DNA of 64,000 bases. It comes from Lonicera japonica (Eukaryota > Streptophyta > Magnoliopsida > Dipsacales > Caprifoliaceae). Below, one piece after another: positions 12,101-24,749 of this stretch; position 1 is the first letter of the stretch, and each line of letters starts with the position of its first letter. Both the position numbers and the translations under genes were made by a program. The stretch is from NCBI GenBank assembly GCA_021464415.1, contig CM038467.1, forward strand, positions 47,553,715-47,617,714, read 5' to 3'. The notes below the pieces were generated by a model. It was not told the DNA's origin. It was given only the letters and a program-made list of their open reading frames with translations, and ran no database searches.

Positions 12101-12405
12101 GGGATATTTTTTGTCAACTTGGGGTCACATACAATCAATCTGGACTCTAGCTAGCCGTATCCAGTGATTTGAGCTCACCTTCGGCCACACAGACCCAACC
12201 CACAATATCTACCCGGGATATCTCCCAAAATGATACTCAGTACACCGTCTCAAATTAATAGTTTTTCGGGTTGTAAAAAAAAAGTTATATTCTTGACCAT
12301 TAATTAAATTAAAATTAGTATTTTTCTTAAAAGATATATAACTAAAATTAAACTAGGACACTTAAAATTAATTTGAGACACGAGTAAATAAAAATCACCT
12401 TCTCA

Positions 12406-12410
<5 letters not shown>

Positions 12411-12443
<33 letters not shown>
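12411..12443. repeat. (CT)n microsatellite
   Basis: An uninterrupted CT dinucleotide run. A shorter one occurs at about 17321-17340. Confidence 0.9.
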
Positions 12444-12446
<3 letters not shown>

Positions 12447-14028
12447 TTTCTTCTATTCAATGAAAACTAAAATGCACAAATATCATCACAAAAGAAAAAC
12501 AAGAGAGTTATAACGGAAACAAAAATTTTAATAGCAATTAAAGAAAGAAAAATTGTGAAGTTACTGGCAAATAAAGAAAAGGAAAAGCCAAAACTTAAGA
12601 GTAAAAATTATCTATATAAGAAAGTAGAAGGGAAAAAACATTGTAGGGTTCAATTGAATACTCTAATTTGAGCGGTAGATATGTCGTTTTTAAATTAACT
12701 TTCATTCTCTCTCTACTATTGCTTTACTCGGTAACACTCCATTTCATTTACTCGGTCATATTGTACTGAATATGTGCACATTACCTAGGTACAACAAAAA
12801 AAAAGAATACACTGACTTGGCCTTATACGACCAAGCTATTGTTGGAGTGTTATAGAGTGTTTTGGTATGTGTAATTAGCGCCTTTCTTAATTTGGGATAT
12901 GCGTCGAGGCAGTGGCAGTTGGTTTGTGAGACATGATGATCACCTAATACCCATGGATATAAGAAGATAAAAAATTAGTAAAGGTATAACTGACTACTCA
13001 TAAGAAACGAGTGTGTCTTTTTAGTGGATAAAGATTCATGAGAATGAAAAATTTTAGTTTCGTAACTTAAATATAATTTTGAGAGGTCTTACAACTCATT
13101 TTCTCTATGCAGAAATTAGCATATTCTTAAAAATGAATGTGAAAATAAAACATTGATTCCTAATTTGAGATTAAAGGAGTATTAGTCAACCAGTCAAGCT
13201 GGTCAGGCTTTGTCGATTGCTGATCGGGCTTGCTTGTTAGGCATTACATAAACTAGACATTGATGCATGTACAAACTTTTTCTATGGTCATCATGTTATC
13301 TATTGTGGAAAAATACAAAATGAAATAAGTATTGGGTTTTATTTTTTCTTTTTTTTGGGGGAAGTATTCAAGTATTGGTTCAATGCAATGAAGTTACATT
13401 TGTTAACTCAAGCTTGAGTTCAAAGTCTAACAGAGTTGAATTTTTTTAAGGAACCTTTTGTTTTTAACCCAAAATATTTGAATCATTTTGTTTTTAGCGC
13501 AGATCATTCCGATTATTATTTTTTAGGCTAAAAGTTTTGATAATTATGAATTTAATTTTTGGTTAATGTTTTTAATAATTTTAATTAGCTCTTGTGATTT
13601 TCCTATGATGTCCTTCTTTGACTTATTTTTTTCCAAATCTTTTATCTTCCTATAATTTAGGCTAGGTAACATTTTAAATATGGGTGTTCTTGAATACACC
13701 CACATAATCCGTCTTTTAACCCCATCAAAAATCAATATTACGTTAATCTTAACCTAAAAATAGCGTAAGATTCTTTCTTCTCACCCCAGTGTTTGTACTT
13801 GAAAAAATTGTCACTAATTTATCTTTTCGCCCATTTAAATTTTTTAAAATTAAAAAAGTCAATTATTTCCAACAAATAACTTTACAAGTTCCAAAATATT
13901 TTATACATATTGAAAGTTCGATTCATCCCAACAAAAAAAATATGTATATTATATTTTGAGTCAATTTACGCTATATTTTATTATAGAGTGCTCTCTGAGG
14001 ATTATACACCTCTAGGAACCAAAACGTT

Positions 14029-14319
14029 ATGAATAAAGAAAGATCAAAACTTAGAGACTTGAGATTTAGTTGGGAGAAATTCCCACCTTCTAGTTATGCG
14101 CATTTAGTTAATAATAATCACATTATAGAAGAAACTCCGGTTAATCTTAACGAGCTAGAGAATAAACTAGAAGATCTATCTAAAGAAAATTATGTGGTTT
14201 CAAAGTGCAAGGATTTGGATTGCAATTACCCATCACAAAGAATTCAGGATGAGCAAGAAAAAAGTGCTGCTAAAGTAATCATAGTCTATTTCGATAGGTT
14301 GCTGCGGAATGGGGGCTGA
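14029..14319 (+). CDS. Hypothetical 96-residue ORF inside the MULE-like element
   Basis: The ORF starts at an ATG and ends at TGA, and is rich in charged residues (ELENKLEDLSKENY could be a short helix). I recognise no domain and no transposase motif. It lies inside a non-autonomous DNA element, so it may be captured host sequence or chance. The 3' end overlaps a local GGGGGCTGAGAAGATGTCGG duplication (14311-14390). Confidence 0.2.
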   Translation: MNKERSKLRDLRFSWEKFPPSSYAHLVNNNHIIEETPVNLNELENKLEDLSKENYVVSKCKDLDCNYPSQRIQDEQEKSAAKVIIVYFDRLLRNGG

Positions 14320-14476
14320 GAAGATGTCGGCGAGGGTGAGATAGGTTGGGGCTGAGAAGATGTCGGCGAGAGCTAGGGTTTTATTTTGATAGTTGCTGCG
14401 GAATGGGGGCTGAATGGGGGTTGGGTTTTACGGGGAAAGAGATGATATATATTTCATTTGGGTTTGTTTTATTAAG

Positions 14477-14582
<106 letters not shown>

Positions 14583-15016
14583 TTCACCCTATATATTTTT
14601 TAGTTATTTATAATTTCAACCCTATTTACTTTTCTTTTGCTAATTTTATTTATTTATGTTTTTAAAATTTGGACTTTTTCTAGAATGCATGTTTTATTGG
14701 TTGGATGTTGGACAATTAATGTTAATTTGAAAGGTATATTATATTTTGTTAGTATTATGTTATTTAAAATAATACTTTTAATAAAAAAATCGTTTGACCG
14801 ATTAATCCCCGATTAATCCTCTAAGCGCTAGGCCCCCCCTCGCCGACCTAGGAGCGCCTAGCGATTTTTAGAACATTGATCATAGATATTAAAATTGAGG
14901 ATGTACAGTATTCTTATTCTCAAGTATGGGAAGCTTCAAATGGACAAGTTTGATTTTATTTTTATTTTTGCCCACTTTTTGAATGTCTAGAAAAATAATA
15001 TATAATATACCAACAA

Positions 15017-15037
15017 ACTTTCAATTCACGCTATATA

Positions 15038-15068
<31 letters not shown>

Positions 15069-15114
15069 GTTGTTGTTGTTGTTATTATTATTATTATTAG
15101 CGTGAATTGAAAGT
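15017..15114. repeat. 17-bp perfect inverted repeat flanking a TTA/TTG microsatellite
   Basis: ACTTTCAATTCACGCTA (15017-15033) and TAGCGTGAATTGAAAGT (15098-15114) are exact reverse complements around a (TTA)n(TTG)n(TTA)n loop. This is a nested foldback structure within the MULE-like element. A diverged partner of the arm lies near 13910-13970. Confidence 0.7.
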
Positions 15115-15850
15115 TCTTTCATTCATTCCAACAAATAATGTATATTTTTTTGTTTCAACATGTTTTAGTTTTAGCGATGATGAAATTAACGACCCAATAG
15201 TGTATTCAGTAAACTCGTCCCACCATTGGGGTGAATTGAAAGATTTTTTAAAAAATAAGTGGGGTGAGAAGAAAGTATTCTCTTATTGGGGTGAAAAGAC
15301 GGATTATGTGGGTTTATTTAAGAACTCCCTTTAAATTTAAGTGATTTATCGGTCTGTTTTTAAATTCAAGGTCAATCAAAATTTGAAATTTAAATTCCAA
15401 AATAGGAGGATAATAAAAAGACTTTAGAATATTGGGTCAAAGACTAATTTGTTAAAACAATAAACCCTAAATTTTGCCTACACAAAAACCCTAAAAAAAT
15501 AGAAAAGCATGAAACTAAAGAAGACATAAATAATATTGAGTTGAATTTTTTTTAACACACAAATTCTATGACAACATAATAGTAAGACATTAGATAAGAG
15601 GGTTATTTTGCTTTTTCGAGCCGTCTAGTTCTACATCTTTTTTGAGACATAACTAAGATTAAAGGAAGTGAGAAAAACAGTGGATTGAAGTAACTTAAAA
15701 AAAAGGAAATTAAAGAAACTAAGAAGATATGTAGCTAAAACTGAAGGGTATATTCATATAGAATAAGCATATATGCACATAACAAAACATACCTCGCTTC
15801 TTCAACAACAGAGATAATCAGCACCACAAACGGTTATATAATTTTGCGCG

Positions 15851-17529
15851 AACATGTTATTATATTTAACGAATAGAACATAAACGGTTTGGATTTTGGC
15901 TTTTTGCATTTTTTAAGAATATCTTAATTTTAGCCTAATCAATATGGTCAATATTAAGAATTATTTACCATTGTGAGATTTGTGACATTTATTATATTTA
16001 AAAAAATTATGAGCTAGTTAGTTTGAGATGTTACAACCAAAAAAAAAAAGTGAATTCTTACTATAAAATAGAAGAATCAGCAGCAGCATCATAGTAGATT
16101 ACAATAATTCACACGCTAAGCTAAGATTCCACGCAAATTCAAACTTGTGAACTCTACCCGCTCATTTCTCACTTATTTCGGTTTCCCTTTTTTTTTTTCT
16201 TTTTTTCTTATTTCTACTTCTTGTTTGCCTCCTCTTTTTAATTCCTCTTTATTTGGTTTTTTCCTTTTCTTTTTCGTTTATTTTTTGTCTTCAAAGAAAA
16301 ATATAGAAAAAAAAATAAGAGGATAATGTTAAACTTTTCCCTTCTATGTAGTGATGGAACAACAAAATGATACTCGCTCCATCTCAAATTAATAAGTTTA
16401 TTTTATTGGTACAAAACCAATGTATCAAATTTCACAATAATAAATAAGTCAATTCACTTGTTCAATAGTAGAGATAATCAGCACCAATGCACCATATATA
16501 AGAAGCAAAGCATAAACAAATCTGAAGTGAAAAATGAGGTTTATGAGAAAGTATTATAAGCGGACTATTCAAATTATTCTTTTGTTCAATTGAACACATT
16601 TACAAATTATTATAATTAAGGCTATAATGTTTAGTATATATTGCGGAAAGAAAAATAACATAGTGAAGTAATTGAGTAACTGATCAAAGAATAGGGAAAT
16701 GAAAGAATTAACGGGCGCATCATCATAAACAAGGATATATATATATATATATATATGTATAACATAACATACCATACCATACCATACCTGATGGATGGAT
16801 GGATGGATGGACGGACGGACGGACGGACGGATGGACGGATGGATCGGCACAAGACTTAGGAAAGGAATTAAGCAGAGCTGTAGAGAGAAAATAACTAAAT
16901 AGATTAACTTCACTTTTTTTCATCAATAGTGTAAGAATAAAGAAGAACACCAAACAAACGCATATAGATGGAGTTTATGGGAAAGAAAGAAATTGCGAGA
17001 ATTATATACTGACTCAAAATTTATACCTGATGAATGGATCTCTTGAATATGAAAAAAGAATAATATAATAAAGATAACTAAAACTTCTCTTCTTCAACAG
17101 CAAAGTTAATCGGCACCTCACCTGTAAGAAGTATAGCAAAAGAAAATTTCAAGAAAAAAATTAGAGTTTACAAGAAAGAATATTATTAAATTAAAAAAAG
17201 TGAGTTATTCAATTATTCATCCAATTCAAAAAGTAGGAAAATTATTATTTTGTAACTCCCACCAACCAAGCAATAACAAATCGTTGTGGTCCCACTTGTT
17301 CTTTTTCCTTTTCCTCTTCCTTCTCTCTCTCTCTCTCTCTGAAAGTTTGGTCTTGCGTAATGATTCTCCCCTTAAATCTTATCTCTTTTACAAGAATTCT
17401 TGTCCGTTCATTTAGTCCCTAAATTTTTATTTTTATATTTCTTTGTCACCAGCGGTAAAGAGAAAAAGCTTTTAAAAGTTGACTCTTTTAAAAATTAAGT
17501 ATTAATTTGAAGTGACACTCCACCTTATT
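15851..17529. other. Spacer with local repeats and microsatellites, no gene seen
   Basis: Contains an AT run (about 16736-16757), a GGAT/GGAC tetranucleotide tract (16792-16846), a CT run (17321-17340) and scattered short copies of GATAATCAGCACC-type and GATGGATCTCTT-type repeats. Open frames across the tetranucleotide tract are low-complexity proline/serine/arginine strings and are not credible genes. Confidence 0.6.
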
Positions 17530-19200
17530 TACTGAGTTTTATTGCACCGAATTTTTATTGCATCGAATATGTGTATATTACTTAGGCACAATAAGGCCGA
17601 GCTATTGTTAGGAACAAAAAAAAATACACACTAGTTTGGCCTTATACAACCAAGCCATTGTTGGAGTATTATAGAATATTTTGGTATGTCTAATTAGCGC
17701 CTTTCTTAATTTGGGACGTGCGTTAGAGGCAGTGGCCGGTTGTTTGTGAGGCATGATGATCACCCAATACCCATGGATGTAAGAAGATAAAAGATAGTAA
17801 AGGTATAATTGACTATTCATAAGAAACGAGTGCATCTTTTTAGTAGATAAAGATTCATGATTATGAAAAAGTTTAGTTTCGTAACATAAATACAATTTTG
17901 AAAGGTCTTACAACTCATTTTCTGTATGTGAAAATTAGCATATTCTTAAAAATGAATGTGGAAATAGAACATTGATTCTTAATTTGAGATTAAAGGAGTA
18001 TTAGTCAACCAGTCAAGCTGATTAGGCTTGGGTCGATTGCTGATCGGGCTTCCTTATTAGGCATTACATAAACTAGATATTGATGCATATACAAACTTAA
18101 TCTATATTTGTCATGTTATTTATTGTGGAAAATTACAAAATGAAATAAGTATTGGGTTTTCTTTTTTGTTTTTTTGGGATGGATTCAAGTATTAGTTCAA
18201 TGCAATAAAGTTACATTTGTTAACTCAAGCTTGAGTTCAAAATCTAGTAGAGTCGAAAATTTTAAGGGACTTTCTGTTTTTAACCCAAAATATTTGAATC
18301 ATTTTGTTTTTAGAGCAGATCAATCCGATTATTAGTTTTTAGTCCAAAAGTTTTGATATTTATGAATTTTATTTTTGGTTAAAGCTTTTAATAATTTTAA
18401 TTAGCTCTAGGTTGTGATTTTCCTATGCTGTTCTTTGACTTCTTTGTTTCCAAATCTTTTATCTTCTTATAATTTAGGCTAGGAAACATTTTAAATTTAT
18501 TTGATTTATCGATCTGTTTTTAAATTCAAGGTCAATCAAAATTTGAAATTTGAATTCCAAAAATATACTAATTTGAAATGTGGGTCAAATACTAATTTGC
18601 TAAAAAAATAAACCCTAAATTTTGCCTACAAAAAAATCCTAAAAAATGTAAAAGCATGAAACTAGAGAAGACATAAATAATATTTGAGTTGAATATTTTT
18701 TTGAACACAAAACTTCTATGACAACATAATAGTAAGACATGAGATAAGAGAATTACTTTGTTTTTTCGAGCCGTCTAGTTCTATGTCTTTTTAAGTTTAA
18801 GACATAATTGAGATTAAAGAAAGAATGAAAAAACTGTGGATTAGAGTAACTAAAAAAGAAAGGAAATTAAAGAAACGGGTAAATTACCAAAATATACAAT
18901 ATACCTTACCTGTTTTTATAATTTGGGTAGCGTACAATTTTTTTGACATTAAAAATATTGTACTTTATTTATCTTTTCTTTTTGGGTGATTTCATGTATA
19001 ATTTTGGGACTTGTTCTTACCCAAAATGAAAAAATAAATAAAATATAATATTTCTAGTGTCGAAAAAATTGTACATTATCCAAATTATAAAAATAGGTAA
19101 AATATATTGTATATTTTTTTAATTTACTCTAAAGAAACTCAGAAGATATCTAGCCAAAATTTAAGGGTATCTCCATAAGGAACAAGCACACACATAACAA
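17530..19200. repeat. Segmental duplication copy 2 (non-coding)
   Basis: Collinear with 12722-13681 plus 15330-15850. It lacks the 1.65-kb MULE-like element and instead holds the 253-bp foldback element at 18877-19129. A further short tandem copy of the GACATAATTGAGATTAAAGA block follows at about 19240-19320. Confidence 0.8.
18877..19129. mobile_element. Foldback MITE with perfect 9-bp target duplication
   Basis: The two arms, of about 110 bases each, are near-perfect inverted repeats. The left starts GGGTAAATTACC and the inverted right starts GAGTAAATTAAA. Both continue with AATATACAATATA and TTTTTATAATTTGG. The 9-mer TAAAGAAAC lies directly on both sides (18868-18876 and 19130-19138). The paralogous site near 15705 reads ATTAAAGAAACTAAGAAG with one TAAAGAAAC and no element, so the insertion is proven by comparison. 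The length of the duplication points to the Mutator group. Confidence 0.82.
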
Positions 19201-19625
19201 AACAAACTTGATAGTTGGATGGGTCTCTTAAATTAGAAAGACATAATTGAGATTAAAGAAAGACAGAAAAACAGTGGATTGGATTAACTAAAAAAAAAAG
19301 GAAATTAAAAGAACTGGAAGATAAATAGCCAAAACTGAAAGGTATCTTCATAAGGAACAAGCATGAACATAATAATACATAATTGATGGTTGGATGGATC
19401 TCTTAAATTAGAAAAGAAAGCAAGGAGATATCTAATCAACTTTCACTTCACCTCGCTTCTTCAACAAACAAATTATGCGAATTATAAATAAAAAGGCAGG
19501 GGTATTGATCAATCCTATCTCCTTTTAATAAAAATATAAAAGATAGTATAAAAATTAATTAATTTTTATAAAAATTTAAAAAATATATTGAATTATATAT
19601 ACAATTTTTTTTACAATACAAAGCC

Positions 19626-19778
19626 ATGCATGCAGTAATGTTTTCCGAAATGGAAGAACAAAAAATGCCTGCCATGACACATGATGTGTCGTGGGAAGCA
19701 ATACCATTGGCCGAAATATCATTCATCGTGGGAGGAATTGAAGTGATGGCACAACACTTCATAAATTGTGCAAGCTAA
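19626..19778 (+). CDS. Short unassigned ORF, 50 residues
   Basis: The frame runs from ATG to TAA and encodes a mixed, non-repetitive sequence (starts MHAVMFSEMEEQKMPAM, ends QHFINCAS) in DNA less AT-rich than its surroundings. The composition looks coding. It could be a terminal exon or gene relic. No domain is recognised. Confidence 0.22.
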   Translation: MHAVMFSEMEEQKMPAMTHDVSWEAIPLAEISFIVGGIEVMAQHFINCAS

Positions 19779-20436
19779 ATTTAGGTTTTTCTCAGTGCAC
19801 CTTTCAATTACTGATAGTGTAAATATACCCTTTGAGTCTACCTTTTTAGCCTACCCACTAAAAATGGCCTAACACCCCATTATTATTACCCTCTTTAATA
19901 TATATATATATATATATACATATAACTAACTTTAATAATTTATTAAATTAAATAATTAATACGCCTCTCTCCTCAATTACAATGCAATTCATACTTTTTG
20001 TGAAGATTATTTATCTATCACAATACAAGAATTTTCTTTAAATTTCTTAAAAAAGTTAATTATCTTTTATATTATTTTTCAACTTGTTAACAAATTACCC
20101 TTAATAAAAAAAATCATGCTAAAAAACAAGTTGAATGGGAGAGACTGTCCTATTTATTTTTAGGCCCTGAGTAAAATTATAAAAGATGTCTTATTATAAA
20201 TAACTATATTAAATTTTGTTTATATTAAAAAATAAAGTAAAATTATTTCAATGACAAAAGTATAGTTTATATATTACAAAAAACACAATCAATACATATG
20301 CAAGAAATAAATATACATATACAAATTTGTTAAATAGGAAACTGGTCATAGAGTTCAGAGTTTTTGTAAGTAAATTTTTTAATAAATAAACTAATAGCGT
20401 GAAAGTAAGCAACAGAAACATCAACAGAAATCAGAA
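19779..20436. other. AT-rich DNA, no gene seen
   Basis: Includes a TA run near 19898-19918. No supported ORF or repeat boundary. Confidence 0.5.
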
Positions 20437-20775
20437 GGTGCTAAATGCATTTAGCACCACCTGGACAATAACTAGAATATGTTAAAAAAACAACCATAAG
20501 ATGCTAAATGCATTTAGCACCACCTGGATAATAACCAGAAGGTGCTAAAAATAACCAGAATGTGCTAAATGCATTTAGCACCACCTTGACAACAATCAGA
20601 AGGTGCTAAATGCATTTGGCACTTGGACAGAAGGTGCTAAATGCATTTAGCACCACCTGAACAACAACCAGAAGGTTCTAAATGTATTTAGCACTACAAC
20701 TAGAAGGTGTTAAATGCATTTAGTATCACTTGGATAACAACCAGAAGGTGTTAAAATGATTTTAGTATCATTACA
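20437..20775. repeat. Array of 22-bp palindromes in tandem
   Basis: GGTGCTAAATG followed by its own reverse complement CATTTAGCACC forms a perfect 22-bp palindrome at 20437-20458 and 20633-20654. Close variants lie at 20500, 20561, 20602, 20673, 20705 and 20745. The spacers share CACCTGGACAA and AACCAGAA. Divergence rises toward the right end. It has no coding capacity. It could be the subterminal repeat zone of a DNA transposon, a regulatory array, or a young minisatellite. Confidence 0.8.
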
Positions 20776-21239
20776 AAATATAGAATAACAAAATTAATGA
20801 AATCAACATTCATTCTATTTATATATGTATATATATGGATCGACGTAGGGTTCGTAAAGAAAGAGAAACGATCAGATTTTTTTTTCAAAATCCTCCTGGG
20901 TTGTCGAAATTGGTCGATTTGGATAGCAAAACGACCTCTGATCGTCTTGATTTTCACGCGAAAATTGTAACTTTGTCTTCCGAATATCATATCCGAAAAT
21001 CTGATAAATCCAACGGTTCAATCAAAAGTTATATCTGTTTTATGATTGCCCCTGCAGAAAAAAAAAAAAAAAAGAAGATAAGAACAGTGCTCCTCCCGGC
21101 GATACGATCGGAGAATCAAGTGGTGGTAGTGGTGGAAGAAGTGAGGTCGTTAGTGAGACGGATGGGAGTATTTGATGGTTGAATGGAATTTAGAGAGAAA
21201 GAGAGATGAGGTATTGGAAGTTTAGGTGGGGGGAGGAGG
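20776..21239 (+). other. Less AT-rich unassigned block next to the palindrome array
   Basis: A 115-codon frame at 20835-21182 begins ATGGATCGACGTAGG but includes an A-tract-coded lysine run and a GTGGTGGTAGTGG-type valine run, and I recognise no domain. The motif AAATCCAACGGTTCAATC resembles non-coding 5' sequence often seen near plant transposons, so I treat the block as element-derived rather than a gene. Confidence 0.3.
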
Positions 21240-22151
21240 GGCTAAGAGATGTTTATATTATAGGTATTTTTGTCTATCAACATTTATCATTTTCCTAAAA
21301 ATAAATTAAGATTATGAAAAGTGTCATTATTGCAAAATCAAATTATGAAATTAGTACTACTTCTCTTTATTAAACAAGAGTTCGTCCTTAGTGCTATAAA
21401 ACATTACAAAGCGAGACCTTATAACCTTTATCTCTAATTAATTTTATACTTTTTTTTAATTGGGTAGACTTTAAGTATTTTTGGTGGTATAAGTAGATTT
21501 TTTTCTTAAAATTTGAACTTACAATTTTTAAATTATTAATAAAGATGCTAAACATTGTAAGTGTGCAAATTTTTTATGTCTAGAATTAAACATGCATGTA
21601 AATAATAGATATAAATACCACATACATACGCATCGCATAGACTGCAAGTTTTGTTCGTTATGATCTTATTAGAACATTTAGACTCCATTTGATGATAAAA
21701 TGAAAAATGTAGCAAAATTAATTGAGTTTTGTGAAAAAATTCAAAAATAATTTGAAGGCTAATGTGGTAAATGAGATGATCTCATCTCATACTTATTTTT
21801 ATGAATAAAAGTCCTTGGTCGCTTTTTTTTAGTGTAAATTATTTCGTTACACCGCATGAATAAATTTTCACAAATTTCTTAATTAAATTTAATTGTCTTT
21901 TATATTATTTTTCAATTTGTTAAAAAGTAAACCCTTAATAAAAAAATAATCATTCTAAAAACAAGTTGAATGGAACAAGTTAAAATTAAGCGAACTTAAT
22001 CTGAACGTGTGCTCATCTATTTATTATCTTTTATTACCATATAATAACATGGAGGAAGTATAGTAATTGCTCATTAATAATAACTCATTTATATTAATTA
22101 GTGTAATCTTTAATTACTTTTATAAATAAACTCTTTTGTCTTCTTTTTTGA
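21240..22151. other. AT-rich DNA, no gene seen
   Basis: No supported ORF on either strand and no clear repeat. Confidence 0.5.
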
Positions 22152-22211
22152 TTGTTTGAATTTCTTTCTCTGTATTATTATAACATTTCGTTCTTAACCT
22201 ACATGTGCCAG

Positions 22212-22424
22212 CTCAACAATGTTGATATCTCCACCATACCTGAGCATGTTAAGTTTCGAACAGATCCTTGGAATAACACAAATACCTCCTGCCAAAATCT
22301 TTCAGTTTCTTTATTTGATTATACAGAATACCATTTTTGGAATGAAGGATCTCAAAGCTCTGATTTAGATGCTTTCATAGGTCATGGTGATCCTACAGAT
22401 GATGAAGATGAAGGACCAGACTAA
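22212..22424 (+). CDS. Possible terminal exon of unknown gene, acidic tail
   Basis: After a plausible acceptor ATGTGCCAG at 22211, an open frame runs 70 codons to TAA, with balanced composition and the end GHGDPTDDEDEGPD. The same frame continues upstream to 22152 but is hydrophobic and intron-like there. I do not recognise the family. It lies directly upstream of a copia-type LTR, so it may be a truncated host gene or element cargo. Confidence 0.3.
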   Translation, partial: LNNVDISTIPEHVKFRTDPWNNTNTSCQNLSVSLFDYTEYHFWNEGSQSSDLDAFIGHGDPTDDEDEGPD

Positions 22425-22442
22425 ACTCGCCTTCAACTCAAG

Positions 22443-22933
22443 TGTCAGTAGCCGAGTTAACTCAGTGTCGGCAAGCATTATTGGAAAGCATCTCCATGTG
22501 TATAAAGTTGTATAATTATTGTACTTTTCTTTTGCAAAAGTAGAGCCTAGTACTGTTTACTTTTATTTTGTTTGGAAGCTTTATTACTTTTCCAAGTTGT
22601 ATTATTTTAACTTTCCATGTGTATGGTTGAGCTGAGCCCTTGATCTTTATATAAGGAGCCAGTTTAGTTTCATTTAGGATCATCGAGAGTTTGAGTCTAA
22701 GAGTTTGGTTGAAAAGTTGTATACTATTTTGTAATTCCCTCAGTTTATAATAATATGATTCCCCATCATTGGTTTTGTGAAAATTATCGCAATGTTTGTA
22801 TAATTCTTAATCTTCTTACTCTCTTTTTTACCCTTTTTTTATTATCAGTTTGTTTTGTGTCTTTGTATGTAGATCCCATCACGATAAAGTTCGTACAAGG
22901 TAGTCGGTTAACCGCAGTAACAATTATCTTTCA
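22443..22933 (+). mobile_element. Copia-type LTR remnant
   Basis: It starts TGTCAGTAGCC and ends TTATCTTTCA, 491 bases, the size of a small copia LTR. A TATA-like TATATAAGG near 22650 is followed about 100 bases later by a T-rich tract, then the TTTATAATAATATG region expected around polyadenylation. Three bases after the CA end comes a primer-binding-like site. Only one LTR was found and no gag or pol follows. The left boundary is inferred. Confidence 0.45.
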
Positions 22934-22936
22934 TAC

Positions 22937-22950
22937 TTGGTATCAAAGGC
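22937..22950 (+). promoter_or_regulatory. Primer-binding-site-like sequence for tRNA-Met
   Basis: TTGGTATCAAAGGC differs little from the TGGTATCAGAGC site used by many plant copia elements, and it sits immediately after the LTR-like end. Confidence 0.45.
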
Positions 22951-24749
22951 TTGTTCTTCCGTGAGTAGTTGTCCTTTAGAGTTCTGAACCAAGGATCAAA
23001 CTAAAGCTTCTTGATGTTCTTGCTCTTTTTAAAGTTAAAAGTCCATTATGTATAATAACTATACTATGATTAGTATGAGATTAAAGTTTAGTGAAAAGTA
23101 TGCTCTATGACTACCACTTTGTAGTTAATCCTCTCAGATTAGTATGCTCTGTGACTACCACTATTAGTGGATCTCTCACATCAGAAAAACTTTTAGGTTA
23201 ATTGTGTGGATCTCTCATATCAGAAATCTTTGAAGCTTTCTTGCTCAGAAAACGGGTATAGTTTCTAAGTAAAATTTCTAGTAGCTAGTGCTAACAATAC
23301 ACAGACATGGTGCTTGAGCTTTTGTTGAAGGCCATGGAGTGCCGTTGTTGTTTAGCTCGCATATGTGGTCTTGTGTATGTGATGCATAGTTAAGAGAAAT
23401 TATTACTTAGAGTTGGCATCAGTTTGAATTTATAAAGAAAAGAGAACAAGGGGAATTTTAGTCTGTCATCCTTCGGTGAAAGAACTCTGATCCACAATAG
23501 AATGGATTAAAGAAGAACAATAAAAGATCTTTTGCCAATGAGATAATAAACAATATTTTGCAACACAAAAAAGATTCCACAAAATCGAATAATATTTTGT
23601 ACACGAAAAAGATTCTACAATAGAATGGATTAACGTGGCATTAGAAGCTGGAAAAAAAACTATGAATTAGTGTACATAGAGCACAGTTTATCTCCATTGC
23701 AATCCTCTAATATATAAAGACTAAACGTTCAATGGTGTGTTTCATGTAATTTTGTTTTCTTTATGAATTTATACTTGAAAGTATATACTTGTTTGAAATC
23801 CAATAGAAAAACTTAATTTCGTATAAAACATTATAATTTTAGCAGAACCTGACTTAATATCTAATGTTAGATCCGAAACTAATATATTGTCTTGGTAAGA
23901 TTTGTATAATAAGAAAATTAAATGGTAAAAAAACATAATTCTGGTTACAACATTACAAGCTTCAGTAGAGCTAGAAGATGAAGTTCCGTTGAAAAAGGTT
24001 TGTCTCGAAAATTGTTTTATGAAAATGGAGAGCTAGAAGATAAAGTGACGAAGGAGGTTGTTTGTTTTTATGTTTTTCACCCTCATTGATCTTAGTTTTA
24101 CTTTAACTTTTTAAAATATAATATATTTTTTTCTTAATTAAAGTGAATGTACTTATTAGTGGATATTTTAATATTAAAATATTTATGAAAACTAAATCAA
24201 TAATTTTTTTGTAAGTCTATCCACACTTGCAGAATAATTTAAGATGCAACACGGATTGCCTTATTAACTGCAAGAAATTATATATAGAAATAAAATCAGC
24301 CAACTCTTTAAACCTTAACACACCAAACAGCCCACATGAGTTATTTTATTATCTTGCTATTTATTTGAAGTGTACATTTTATTTGTAACATTAAATTTTT
24401 TTATTAAAATAATTGAAATTAAATATTCTTGTGCATCATTTTGGAAAAAAAAATAAGAAAAAAGCTTAATGAAATTTTATTTGTTTTCTTTTTCATTTGT
24501 GAAAAAAAAAAATTAAATGAAGGTACAATAAGATAAAAATAAAAACCTAATCATCAAAAAATAGTTATAATATTTTGCTTTGTTTCTGCCCATCTCATCA
24601 AATATTTCTAGTTCCGCCCTTCTCCAATTGATTTGTGGTACTTTATATTCGTTGAAACTCTCGTAAATTGATGTTGATTTTAAAGATTGGGATTCCATAT
24701 ATAGTATTAGTGTTCAATTTCAGATGGTTTTGGCATGAAAATTCTGGTG
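22951..24749. other. Retroelement leader remnant then AT-rich DNA, no gene seen
   Basis: The first 100 bases may be the leader of the copia remnant. Around 23100-23240 the phrase GACTACCACT and the phrase GTGGATCTCTCA each recur. No coding frame is supported. Confidence 0.45.

Noticed and set aside
16569..16953. Three overlapping minus-strand frames rich in HPSIRPSV repeats
   Set aside because: They read through the GGAT/GGAC and AT microsatellites. The repeats alone create the open frames.
20692..20700. CACTACAA as a CACTA transposon end
   Set aside because: No matching inverted end or 3-bp target duplication was found. It may be a chance variant of the palindrome spacer.
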